Positions 7,228-12,774 of a stretch of DNA of 12,774 nucleotides are shown piece by piece. This DNA comes from Streptococcus pseudopneumoniae ATCC BAA-960 = CCUG 49455 (GTDB lineage Bacteria; Bacillota; Bacilli; Lactobacillales; Streptococcaceae): the NCBI RefSeq assembly GCF_002087075.1, contig NZ_MWSM01000022.1, forward strand, positions 9,121 to 21,894, in the 5' to 3' direction. Each line of letters begins with the position of its first letter. Within the stretch, counting starts at the first letter, position 1. The notes beneath the pieces are model-generated. The model had not been told where the DNA came from. It was given only the letters and a program-made list of their open reading frames with translations, and made no database searches. Position numbers and translations under genes: made by a program.

Positions 7228-7815
7228 ATGGAAATCAATACACATAATGCTGAAATCTTGCTCAGTGCAGCCAACAAGTCTCATTATCCGCAGGATGAAC
7301 TGCCAGAGATTGCCCTAGCAGGGCGTTCAAATGTTGGTAAGTCTAGTTTTATCAATACCATGCTGAACCGTAAGAATCTGGCTCGTACGTCAGGGAAACC
7401 TGGGAAAACTCAGTTGCTCAACTTCTTTAACATTGACGACAAGATGCGCTTTGTGGATGTGCCTGGCTATGGCTATGCCCGCGTTTCCAAAAAGGAACGT
7501 GAAAAGTGGGGGCGCATGATTGAGGAGTACCTAACGACTCGAGAAAATCTTCGTGCAGTGGTCAGTTTGGTGGATCTCCGTCATGACCCGTCAGCAGATG
7601 ATGTGCAGATGTACGAATTTCTCAAGTATTACGAGATTCCGGTTATCATCGTTGCGACCAAGGCGGACAAGATTCCTCGTGGTAAATGGAACAAGCACGA
7701 ATCAGCAATCAAAAAGAAATTAAACTTTGACCCAAGTGACGACTTTATCCTCTTTTCATCTGTCAGCAAGGCAGGAATGGATGAGGCTTGGGATGCAATC
7801 TTAGAAAAATTGTGA
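7228..7815 (+). CDS. engB: Ribosome-biogenesis GTPase EngB/YsxC
   Basis: Essential GTPase needed for late assembly of the 50S subunit. I choose the ATG at 7228 ([10 protein letters not shown], 195 aa). The in-frame GTG at 7222 is itself part of the GAGGTG Shine-Dalgarno. All G motifs are present: G1 GRSNVGKS (32-39), the G2 region TSGKPGKTQ (54-62), G3 DVPGYG (77-82), G4 TKAD (144-147), G5 SSVS (177-180). It follows clpX by 8 bp, the usual clpX-engB arrangement in Firmicutes. The next gene's ribosome-binding site overlaps its stop codon. Confidence 0.97.
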   Translation: MEINTHNAEILLSAANKSHYPQDELPEIALAGRSNVGKSSFINTMLNRKNLARTSGKPGKTQLLNFFNIDDKMRFVDVPGYGYARVSKKEREKWGRMIEEYLTTRENLRAVVSLVDLRHDPSADDVQMYEFLKYYEIPVIIVATKADKIPRGKWNKHESAIKKKLNFDPSDDFILFSSVSKAGMDEAWDAILEKL

Positions 7816-7825
7816 GGAAAAGAAA

Positions 7826-8206
7826 ATGGCAAAAACAATACATACAGACAAGGCTCCAAAGGCTATCGGACCCTATGTTCAAGGAAAAATCGTTGGCAAC
7901 CTTTTGTTTGCTAGTGGTCAAGTTCCTCTCTCTCCTGAAACTGGAGAAATCGTTGGAGAAACGATTCAAGAACAGACAGAACAAGTCTTGAAAAACATCG
8001 GTGCTATTTTGGCAGAAGCAGGAACTGACTTTGACCATGTTGTCAAAACAACTTGCTTTTTGAGCGATATGAACGACTTTGTTCCTTTTAACGAGGTTTA
8101 CCAAACGGCCTTTAAAGAGGAATTCCCAGCTCGTTCAGCAGTAGAGGTAGCTCGTCTTCCTCGTGATGTAAAAGTCGAAATCGAAGTCATCGCAGAGATT
8201 GGATAA
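7826..8206 (+). CDS. RidA/YjgF/UK114-family enamine-imine deaminase
   Basis: RidA proteins hydrolyse reactive enamine or imine intermediates, such as 2-aminoacrylate released by PLP enzymes, protecting PLP-dependent enzymes. The 126-aa length is typical, and the protein should be a homotrimer. Conserved features: the N-terminal KAIGPYVQG signature (12-20), LLFASGQVPL (26-35), and PARSAVEVARLP (101-112) with the substrate-binding Arg103. The acidic residues of VEIEVIAE follow. Ala105 replaces the Cys found at this place in the E. coli protein, a common variant. Ribosome-binding site GTGAGGAAA overlaps the engB stop, so the two are coupled. The exact physiological substrate cannot be told from sequence. 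Confidence 0.92.
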   Translation: MAKTIHTDKAPKAIGPYVQGKIVGNLLFASGQVPLSPETGEIVGETIQEQTEQVLKNIGAILAEAGTDFDHVVKTTCFLSDMNDFVPFNEVYQTAFKEEFPARSAVEVARLPRDVKVEIEVIAEIG

Positions 8207-8213
8207 GCTAGTT

Positions 8214-8240
8214 GAAGTTTGGTGTTGCCAAACTTCTTTT
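8214..8240 (+). terminator. Weak terminator-like hairpin between the RidA gene and rapZ
   Basis: Perfect 9-bp stem GAAGTTTGG (8214-8222) / CCAAACTTC (8228-8236) with a 5-nt loop, followed by only four T. Its end is 5 nt before the rapZ Shine-Dalgarno AAGGAG. It may be a partial terminator or an mRNA processing barrier; no separate rapZ promoter is evident. Confidence 0.6.
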
Positions 8241-8257
8241 GATATAAGGAGAAAAAG

Positions 8258-9148
8258 ATGACAAAGAAACAACTTCACTTGGTGATTGTGACAGGAATGA
8301 GTGGTGCAGGCAAAACTGTAGCCATTCAGTCCTTTGAGGATTTGGGTTATTTTACTATTGATAATATGCCGCCAGCTCTCTTGCCTAAGTTTTTGCAGTT
8401 GGTGGAAACAAAGGAAGACGATCCTAAGTTGGCCTTGGTAGTGGATATGCGTAGCCGTTCTTTCTTCTCGGAGATTCAAACTGTTTTGGATGAGTTGGAA
8501 AACAAGGAAGAACTGGACTTTAAAATTCTCTTTTTGGATGCAGCTGATAAGGAATTGGTCGCGCGTTACAAGGAAACCAGACGGAGTCACCCACTAGCTG
8601 CAGATGGTCGGATTTTGGATGGAATCAAGCTGGAACGTGAGCTCTTGGCGCCTTTGAAAAATATGAGCCAAAATGTGGTGGATACAACTGAACTCACTCC
8701 TCGTGAGCTACGTAAAACCATTGCAGAGCAGTTTTCAGATCAAGAACAAGCCCAGTCTTTCCGTATCGAAGTCATGTCTTTCGGCTTTAAATATGGAATC
8801 CCAATTGATGCAGACTTGGTTTTTGATGTGCGCTTTTTGCCAAATCCCTACTACCTTCCAGAGCTGAGAAACCAAACGGGTGTGGATGAACCTGTTTATG
8901 ACTATGTCATGAATCATCCTGAGTCAGAAGATTTTTATCAGCATTTATTGGCCTTGATTGAGCCGATTTTGCCAAGTTACCAAAAGGAAGGGAAGTCTGT
9001 TTTGACCATTGCCATGGGTTGTACAGGTGGACAACACCGTAGTGTGGCTTTTGCCAAACGCTTGGCGCAGGACTTATCTAAGGATTGGCCTGTTAATGAA
9101 GGGCATCGCGACAAAGACCGAAGAAAGGAAACGGTAAACCGTTCATGA
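8258..9148 (+). CDS. rapZ: RapZ/YvcJ-family nucleotide-binding protein
   Basis: Predicted P-loop protein. In enterobacteria RapZ is an adaptor that sends the GlmZ sRNA to RNase E and binds GlcN6P; in B. subtilis YvcJ hydrolyses nucleotides and affects competence. The streptococcal role is not settled. The 296-aa length is normal. Walker A is GMSGAGKT (13-20), followed by the family motif [12 protein letters not shown] (32-43). The C-terminal domain carries the conserved [13 protein letters not shown] (251-263). Ribosome-binding site AAGGAG lies 6 nt before the ATG. The stop overlaps the yvcK start by 4 bp (ATGA), so translation is coupled. Confidence 0.95.
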   Translation: MTKKQLHLVIVTGMSGAGKTVAIQSFEDLGYFTIDNMPPALLPKFLQLVETKEDDPKLALVVDMRSRSFFSEIQTVLDELENKEELDFKILFLDAADKELVARYKETRRSHPLAADGRILDGIKLERELLAPLKNMSQNVVDTTELTPRELRKTIAEQFSDQEQAQSFRIEVMSFGFKYGIPIDADLVFDVRFLPNPYYLPELRNQTGVDEPVYDYVMNHPESEDFYQHLLALIEPILPSYQKEGKSVLTIAMGCTGGQHRSVAFAKRLAQDLSKDWPVNEGHRDKDRRKETVNRS

Positions 9149-10122
9149 GAAAACCCAAGATAACGGTGATTGGTGGAGGGACTGGGATCCCCGTCATTCT
9201 TAAAAGTCTGCGTGAAAAAGATGTGGAAATCGCTGCTATCGTAACGGTAGCGGATGATGGTGGTTCATCAGGTGAACTCCGAAAAAATATGCAGCAATTG
9301 ACACCGCCAGGTGATCTTCGTAATGTCCTTGTGGCCATGTCAGATATGCCTAAGTTTTATGAGAAGGTCTTTCAGTACCGCTTTTCTGAGGATGCAGGAG
9401 CTTTTGCGGGTCATCCATTGGGTAATCTCATTATAGCTGGCCTGTCAGAAATGCAGGGTTCGACCTATAATGCCATGCAGTTACTGAGCAAATTTTTCCA
9501 TACAACTGGGAAGATTTATCCTTCCAGTGACCATCCTTTGACCTTGCATGCAGTCTTTCAAGATGGGACAGAAGTGGCTGGAGAGAGTCATATCGCAGAC
9601 CATCCAGGCATGATTGACCATGTTTATGTGACCAATACCCTCAATGATGATACGCCTCTGGCCAGTCGTCGAGTAGTGCAGACCATTCTTGAAAGTGACA
9701 TGATTGTCCTAGGGCCAGGTTCCCTCTTTACCTCGATTTTACCTAATATCGTGATTAAGGAAATTGGGCAGGCGCTTTTGGAAACCAAGGCAGAAATCGC
9801 CTATGTCTGCAATATCATGACCCAACGTGGGGAGACGGAACACTTTACAGATAGCGACCATGTGGAAGTCTTGCATCGTCACCTTGGTCGACCTTTTATC
9901 GACACTGTCTTGGTGAATATCGAAAAAGTTCCTCAGGAATACATGAATTCTAACCGTTTTGATGAATACTTGGTCCAGGTGGAACATGATTTTGCTGGTC
10001 TTTGTAAGCAAGTTCCGCGTGTGATTTCATCCAACTTCCTTCGTCTGGAAAATGGGGGTGCCTTTCACGATGGAGATTTGATCGTGGATGAGTTGATGCG
10101 GATTATACAGGTGAGAAAATGA
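9145..10122 (+). CDS. yvcK: YvcK/CofD-like UDP-sugar-binding protein
   Basis: YvcK proteins bind UDP-sugars and are needed in B. subtilis for growth on gluconeogenic carbon and for correct cell shape (older name: gluconeogenesis factor, UPF0052). The fold is related to CofD. Seen: glycine-rich N-terminal VIGGGTG (8-14), [12 protein letters not shown] (35-46), PPGDLRN (53-59), and [12 protein letters not shown] (near 190-202). The 325-aa length is typical. The ATG overlaps the rapZ stop, and the yvcK stop overlaps the whiA start by 4 bp. This rapZ-yvcK-whiA trio is one of the most stable gene clusters in Gram-positive bacteria. Confidence 0.95.
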   Translation: MRKPKITVIGGGTGIPVILKSLREKDVEIAAIVTVADDGGSSGELRKNMQQLTPPGDLRNVLVAMSDMPKFYEKVFQYRFSEDAGAFAGHPLGNLIIAGLSEMQGSTYNAMQLLSKFFHTTGKIYPSSDHPLTLHAVFQDGTEVAGESHIADHPGMIDHVYVTNTLNDDTPLASRRVVQTILESDMIVLGPGSLFTSILPNIVIKEIGQALLETKAEIAYVCNIMTQRGETEHFTDSDHVEVLHRHLGRPFIDTVLVNIEKVPQEYMNSNRFDEYLVQVEHDFAGLCKQVPRVISSNFLRLENGGAFHDGDLIVDELMRIIQVRK

Positions 10123-11030
10123 GTTTCACAGTAGCAGTAAAAGAAGAAATCCTAGGTCAGCACCATATAAGCCGACATGAATTATCTGCCATTATCAAGA
10201 TGTCTGGTAGCATCGGTCTCTCGACCTCGGGCCTGACCTTGTCTGTCGTGACAGAAAATGCCAAACTGGCTCGTCACCTCTATGAGTCCTTTCTCCATTT
10301 CTATGAAATCAAATCAGAAATCCGACACCACCAGAGGAGTAATCTTCGTAAGAATCGGGTCTATACTGTCTTTACTGATGAAAAGGTGCAGGACTTGTTA
10401 AGTGATTTGCACTTGGCTGACTCTTTCTTTGGTTTGGAAACAGGTATTGATGAGGCGATTTTATCGGATGAGGAAGCAGGTCGTGCCTATCTCTGTGGTG
10501 CCTTCTTGGCAAATGGCAGCATTCGTGACCCTGAGTCAGGTAAGTACCAGTTGGAAATCAGTTCTGTTTATCTGGACCACGCGCAAGGGATTGCCTCCCT
10601 TCTCCAGCAGTTTTTACTGGATGCCAAGGTACTTGAGCGCAAAAAGGGTGCTGTGACCTATCTCCAGCGTGCCGAAGATATTATGGACTTCTTGATAGTC
10701 ATCGGAGCCATGCAGGCGCGTGATGATTTTGAGCGGGTTAAGATTTTACGAGAAACCCGTAACGACCTCAATCGGGCCAATAATGCCGAGACAGCTAATA
10801 TTGCTCGGACAGTTTCTGCCAGCATGAAGACTATCAACAATATCAGCAAAATCAAAGATATTATGGGCTTAGAAAATTTGCCAGTAGATTTGCAGGAAGT
10901 AGCGCAGTTGCGGATTCGGCACCCAGACTACTCTATCCAACAGTTGGCAGATAGCCTCAGCACCCCTCTGACCAAAAGTGGTGTCAACCATAGACTTAGA
11001 AAGATAAATAAATTAGCCGATGAATTATAA
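10119..11030 (+). CDS. whiA: WhiA, DNA-binding cell-division regulator
   Basis: WhiA has an N-terminal domain derived from LAGLIDADG homing endonucleases, without nuclease activity, and a C-terminal helix-turn-helix. It regulates sporulation in Streptomyces and affects division and chromosome segregation in Bacillus. In this 303-aa protein [12 protein letters not shown] (123-134) is the degenerate LAGLIDADG helix. The HTH lies at about 258-300, with [10 protein letters not shown] followed by [11 protein letters not shown]. The start codon overlaps the yvcK stop. The gene is intact to its normal C terminus even though an integrative element begins just downstream, so the insertion has not damaged it. 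Confidence 0.95.
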   Translation: MSFTVAVKEEILGQHHISRHELSAIIKMSGSIGLSTSGLTLSVVTENAKLARHLYESFLHFYEIKSEIRHHQRSNLRKNRVYTVFTDEKVQDLLSDLHLADSFFGLETGIDEAILSDEEAGRAYLCGAFLANGSIRDPESGKYQLEISSVYLDHAQGIASLLQQFLLDAKVLERKKGAVTYLQRAEDIMDFLIVIGAMQARDDFERVKILRETRNDLNRANNAETANIARTVSASMKTINNISKIKDIMGLENLPVDLQEVAQLRIRHPDYSIQQLADSLSTPLTKSGVNHRLRKINKLADEL

Positions 11031-11041
11031 CGATATAAAGC

Positions 11042-11076
11042 AACCCCTTGAATTATCAATATCTTCAAGGGGTTTT
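11042..11076 (+). terminator. Terminator of the rapZ-yvcK-whiA operon
   Basis: Perfect 11-bp stem AACCCCTTGAA (11042-11052) / TTCAAGGGGTT (11064-11074), 11-nt loop, then TTTTG. On the minus strand the same stem is followed by a weaker T-rich stretch, so it may also stop leftward integrase transcripts. It is 12 bp after the whiA stop. Confidence 0.88.
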
Positions 11077-11092
11077 GTTGTGTTGTGAAATC
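11064..11092. other. Candidate attachment-site region (attL) of the inserted element
   Basis: The junction between the chromosomal whiA unit and the integrase end should lie between the right arm of the whiA terminator and the tandem repeats at 11093. The exact core cannot be fixed because the other end of the element is outside the window. Confidence 0.35.
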
Positions 11093-11114
11093 AAAAAGGG
11101 GCAAAAAAGGGGCA
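11093..11114. repeat. Tandem 11-bp direct repeat next to the integrase
   Basis: AAAAAGGGGCA occurs twice without a gap (11093-11103 and 11104-11114), 3 bp before the end of the integrase gene. Short direct repeats just outside the integrase stop are typical arm-type binding sites for the N-terminal domain of tyrosine recombinases. Role inferred from position and form. Confidence 0.7.
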
Positions 11115-11117
11115 GAA

Positions 11118-12245
11118 TTAAAAAATAGTATCTAATTTATTGACCAGTTTATCCTCCATATCCTCAGTAGTATGAGAATAGATTTCCAAAGTCATCTTTG
11201 CATTTGAGTGTCCAACTCGATCCATTATTGATTTTATTGGAAGGCCAGACTCTGCTAAAAACGAAATATGAGAATGCCTAAAAATATGGCTAGATAAGTT
11301 TTTTTCTATTTTAGCCTGTTTTCCATATTTTTTTAATATCTGTATGAAGCAAGCTATTGTTGTAGGTTGATTCCATTTTTCAAAACAGAAAATATAATCA
11401 TCGCTTGACAATGGCTGGAAACGTTCGCTAAGTCGTACTATTTGTCTTTGAATAGCTTCTATGACACTCTCTGATACTTTGATTGTCCGTATTGAATTTG
11501 TAGTCTTTGGTAGCGTCTTGATTTTGTTTACTGAATCAAAATTACCTGTGATCTCAATTTTGTTGTTTTCGAAGTCTATATTCTTCAGTTGTAAGGCAGT
11601 TAACTCACCATATCTCATACCAGTTAATGCCAGCACAAGAACCATATCAGCGTACTTTTGGTGATATTCTCGACGATTAAGGACATCGACAAGTGCTTTT
11701 ATTTCTTGCATGGTGAGAAAGTTGTTACGTTTTTTTTCCAGTTCTTCTAAAGTCTTTGGTTTTTGAGGAATCGTAGTATAATCGACCTCGTTATTTTCAA
11801 TGTAAGAGTATTGAACGGCGTAATTAAAGATACCTCTGAGCCTATGCCGTACTTTTTTAGCTGTAATATATCCGTTGCTTTCAATAATTTTTTCAATAGC
11901 CTCTTGAAGAAAACGCCTGTCAAGATTAGCAAGTATGGTATCGGATGGTATGACTTCCTTCATCTTCTTATCAACTGATTTACAATTATGTTTTGTTGAT
12001 TCCTTTACTGTTTGCGCCCATGATTTATAGAAAAGGTTATAGATTTCTTCAAATGTAATGCTTTCTACTTGTTTTGTGCTGAGTTTTTTATTTATCTTCT
12101 CTTGCAACAAGATAGCAGATTGATTTCTTGCCTGGGGAGTTTTCTTCTCCATCGTGACTGAAACTTTTTTTAATTTCTCAGTATATGGATCTTTATATCG
12201 CTCAAAAAATTTGTATTTTCCGTTGGGAAGTTCTTCCATCCACAT
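11118..12245 (-). CDS. int: Tyrosine recombinase / integrase of a phage-like element
   Basis: Site-specific recombinase expected to insert and excise the element beside whiA. The 375-aa protein has an N-terminal arm-binding region (about 1-60, with KYKFFERYKDPYTEKLKKVS), a core-binding helical domain (about 64-160) and a C-terminal catalytic domain (about 175-375). All catalytic residues are visible: Arg211 (TGMRYGE), Lys247 (LPKTTNS), His320 and Arg323 (HIFRH), His346 (GHSN), and the nucleophile Tyr356 (LEIYSH). It is therefore probably active. The start at 12245 follows GTGAGGT (12259-12253 on this strand) with 7 nt spacing. It converges on whiA and is more A+T-rich than the core genes. The family occurs in prophages, satellite islands and ICEs; the sequence here cannot choose among them. 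Confidence 0.95.
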   Translation of the reverse strand: MWMEELPNGKYKFFERYKDPYTEKLKKVSVTMEKKTPQARNQSAILLQEKINKKLSTKQVESITFEEIYNLFYKSWAQTVKESTKHNCKSVDKKMKEVIPSDTILANLDRRFLQEAIEKIIESNGYITAKKVRHRLRGIFNYAVQYSYIENNEVDYTTIPQKPKTLEELEKKRNNFLTMQEIKALVDVLNRREYHQKYADMVLVLALTGMRYGELTALQLKNIDFENNKIEITGNFDSVNKIKTLPKTTNSIRTIKVSESVIEAIQRQIVRLSERFQPLSSDDYIFCFEKWNQPTTIACFIQILKKYGKQAKIEKNLSSHIFRHSHISFLAESGLPIKSIMDRVGHSNAKMTLEIYSHTTEDMEDKLVNKLDTIF

Positions 12246-12273
12246 TGTATTTACCTCACTTTTTTGATAAAAT
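12245..12273 (+). promoter_or_regulatory. Rightward promoter embedded in the integrase start region
   Basis: -35 TTGTAT (12245-12250), 17-bp spacer, -10 TAAAAT (12268-12273) with TG at 12265-12266, the same extended -10 (TGATAAAAT) seen at tpiA and folA. It overlaps, in antisense, the integrase start codon and Shine-Dalgarno. Confidence 0.6.
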
Positions 12274-12279
12274 GGGTAT

Positions 12280-12367
12280 AGTAAAGAGGGCTTTTAATGC
12301 CTTTTACTATACTGGATATCCTCACACTCAGAGTCGCCAAACTTTGCGAGTGTGGGGATTTTTTTGA
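12280..12367 (+). ncRNA. Candidate small RNA antisense to the integrase leader
   Basis: From the expected start near 12280 the transcript would be almost all stem. The first hairpin pairs GTATAGTAAA (12276-12285) with TTTACTATAC (12303-12312), with an inner GGC/GCC pair; the first bases may be missing if transcription starts at 12280. The second is a 12-bp stem, ATCCTCACACTC (12318-12329) / GAGTGTGGGGAT (12348-12359), followed by seven T (12359-12365), a strong intrinsic terminator. No credible ORF lies inside. I do not recognise it as a known RNA family, and it lacks the CiaR-type repeat TTTAAG of pneumococcal csRNAs. Confidence 0.5.
12318..12365 (+). terminator. Strong rightward intrinsic terminator
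   Basis: The 12-bp stem described in the sRNA entry contains one G·T pair and is followed by seven T. The other strand has an A-run before the stem and no T-run after it, so it acts only rightward. Confidence 0.8.
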
Positions 12368-12369
12368 GT

Positions 12370-12388
12370 TGTTTCCAAAATGGAAACA
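12370..12388. promoter_or_regulatory. Operator-like palindrome
   Basis: TGTTTCCAAAATGGAAACA has perfect 8-bp arms around AAA. It could be a repressor site in the control region of the element. No regulator gene is visible in the window. Confidence 0.45.
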
Positions 12389-12397
12389 GTTGGCAGC

Positions 12398-12473
12398 TCG
12401 TCAGATAATAAAATAAGGTGTACCTCTTAGAAGTACACCAGACGATTTTATCCTTGACGAACAAGGCTTTTTT
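12398..12473 (+). promoter_or_regulatory. Long three-part hairpin competing with a small terminator
   Basis: Nested pairings TCGTCA/TGACGA (12398-12403 with 12455-12460), ATAAAAT/ATTTTAT (12408-12414 with 12445-12451) and GGTGTAC/GTACACC (12417-12423 with 12433-12439) build one 63-nt imperfect hairpin. Its right base overlaps CCTTG/CAAGG (12452-12456 with 12462-12466), which is followed by CTTTTTT (12467-12473), so the long hairpin and the small terminator cannot form together. No promoter is evident immediately upstream; read-through from 12245 is possible. Confidence 0.5.
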
Positions 12474-12481
12474 ACATTCTT

Positions 12482-12510
12482 AGTGTATTTCTTTTTTTAA
12501 TTTCTGTCAA
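12482..12510 (-). promoter_or_regulatory. Leftward promoter toward the integrase
   Basis: On the minus strand: consensus -35 TTGACA (12510-12505), 17-bp A-rich spacer, -10 TACACT (12487-12482). The expected start is near 12475, which would give the integrase mRNA a structured leader of about 230 nt that crosses the hairpins described above. Confidence 0.6.
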
Positions 12511-12559
12511 ACGTCAACTTATTTTAACGACTTATGTTTACTAGAATATGAAAAGAAAA

Positions 12560-12582
12560 GTAGTCGTATCAAATACGGCTAC
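12560..12582 (+). other. Ten-bp hairpin with a 3-nt loop
   Basis: GTAGTCGTAT (12560-12569) pairs with ATACGGCTAC (12573-12582) around CAA, with one G·U pair if read as plus-strand RNA. On the minus strand that pair becomes a C·A mismatch, so the structure favours a rightward transcript. A 17-codon ORF (MKRKVVV...) beginning at 12548 overlaps it but has no ribosome-binding site. Confidence 0.5.
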
Positions 12583-12589
12583 CATCACG

Positions 12590-12634
12590 TTATGGATCTA
12601 AAATCCAAACCTAAACTTTATGGAGCTAAACTCC
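12590..12634 (+). repeat. Twin 17-bp repeats forming CTAAA-loop hairpins
   Basis: TTATGGATCTAAAATCC (12590-12606) and TTATGGAGCTAAACTCC (12618-12634) are spaced 28 bp apart and differ at two positions only. Each folds as a 4-bp stem with a CTAAA loop: GGAT/ATCC and GGAG/CTCC. The two differences are the two partners of one base pair (T-A versus G-C). Confidence 0.65.
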
Positions 12635-12680
12635 TGATAGCTGTATTGTAATATAATTTTCAAAAAATATCAATTTTGCA

Positions 12681-12710
12681 CAATAGACCTATGGGATGAG
12701 GTTGCTATTG
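12681..12710 (+). other. Bulged hairpin before the open frame at the right edge
   Basis: CAATAG (12681-12686) pairs with CTATTG (12705-12710) and ACCT (12687-12690) with AGGT (12699-12702), leaving a 2-nt bulge and an 8-nt loop. It encloses the ATG at 12696. Confidence 0.4.
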
Positions 12711-12774
12711 GCGAATATGGGGGTGTTTTTGTTTATTTCAAGTATTTATAACTCAAAAAGGGAAGTAACAATTA
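12696..12774 (+). CDS. Possible start of a gene cut by the window edge
   Basis: From the ATG at 12696 the frame stays open for 26 codons to the edge: a hydrophobic stretch around MGVFLFISSIY followed by a charged NSKREVTI. A second in-frame ATG is at 12717. Neither start has a convincing ribosome-binding site, while AAAAAGGGAAG at 12756-12766 could serve a different gene starting just past the edge. I do not recognise the peptide. It may be a small leader or membrane peptide, or simply an open stretch by chance. Confidence 0.25.
   Translation, partial: MRLLLANMGVFLFISSIYNSKREVTI

Larger units (their letters stand above)
12246..12774. other. 529-bp structured noncoding control region of the inserted element
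   Basis: No convincing gene is present on either strand. The region holds, in order, the rightward promoter and candidate sRNA, a palindrome, the long competing hairpin, a leftward promoter, three hairpins including the twin repeats, a perfect TATAAT at 12652-12657 without a matching -35, and the edge ORF. It is A+T-rich throughout. Confidence 0.6.

Noticed and set aside
11031..11117. tRNA or tmRNA gene as the integration target
   Set aside because: No cloverleaf or CCA-type 3' end is visible; the insertion neighbours the whiA terminator instead.
12185..12367. 60-codon plus-strand ORF over the integrase start
   Set aside because: It runs antisense through the integrase and the terminator stem, has no ribosome-binding site, and ends in the T-run of the terminator.
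12548..12601. 17-codon ORF starting MKRKVVV
   Set aside because: No ribosome-binding site, and it overlaps the stable hairpin at 12560-12582; noted only as a possible leader peptide.
12246..12774. CRISPR array or tracrRNA
   Set aside because: There are only two short repeats with an 11-bp gap and imperfect identity, and no repeat-spacer regularity or cas gene; hairpin pairs explain the pattern better.

Overview
The window comes from the chromosome of a mitis-group Streptococcus (S. pneumoniae, S. pseudopneumoniae, S. mitis or a close relative). The evidence is the gene order metA-dnaD-tpiA-lytC-dpr-folA-(small membrane protein)-clpX-engB-RidA-rapZ-yvcK-whiA, a choline-binding GH25 lysozyme of LytC type, a 168-aa chromosomal DHFR of pneumococcal type, and a small intergenic repeat of the kind common in these genomes. 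No database search was possible; family names rest on motifs and remembered synteny.

Layout. 1-133: partial repeat, then the metA leader. 134-1764: metA and dnaD, 8 bp apart. 1862-2620: tpiA under its own strong promoter, with a terminator just before lytC. 2691-4148: lytC, most likely from a TTG start. 4149-4630: lytC terminator, a 214-bp inverted-repeat element (4251-4464) and the dpr promoter, whose -10 box lies inside a perfect palindrome. 4631-5149: dpr. 5279-7815: folA, a 56-aa membrane protein, clpX and engB; 7826-8206: a RidA-family gene, apparently in the same transcript. 8258-11030: rapZ-yvcK-whiA, joined by 4-bp ATGA overlaps, behind a small hairpin that may be a partial terminator.

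11031-12774 is accessory. The whiA terminator is followed by a perfect tandem 11-bp repeat and a leftward tyrosine recombinase with all six catalytic residues. This is the usual look of the integrase end of a phage-like or satellite island inserted just downstream of whiA; the rest of the element lies beyond the right edge.

The 529 bases right of the integrase start hold no ORF of any size but are full of structure. They contain a rightward promoter embedded antisense in the integrase start region, followed by two hairpins and a T-run (a candidate sRNA of about 85 nt); an operator-like palindrome; a 63-nt three-part hairpin that competes with a small terminator; a leftward TTGACA-17-TACACT promoter able to give the integrase a leader of about 230 nt; and a pair of 17-bp repeats whose only two differences are compensatory across a stem. 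This stretch is the most novel part of the window.

The core genes cover methionine synthesis, replication initiation, glycolysis, wall lysis, iron and oxidative protection, folate metabolism, proteolysis, ribosome assembly, and a conserved rapZ-yvcK-whiA cluster linked in Gram-positive bacteria to envelope metabolism and cell division.
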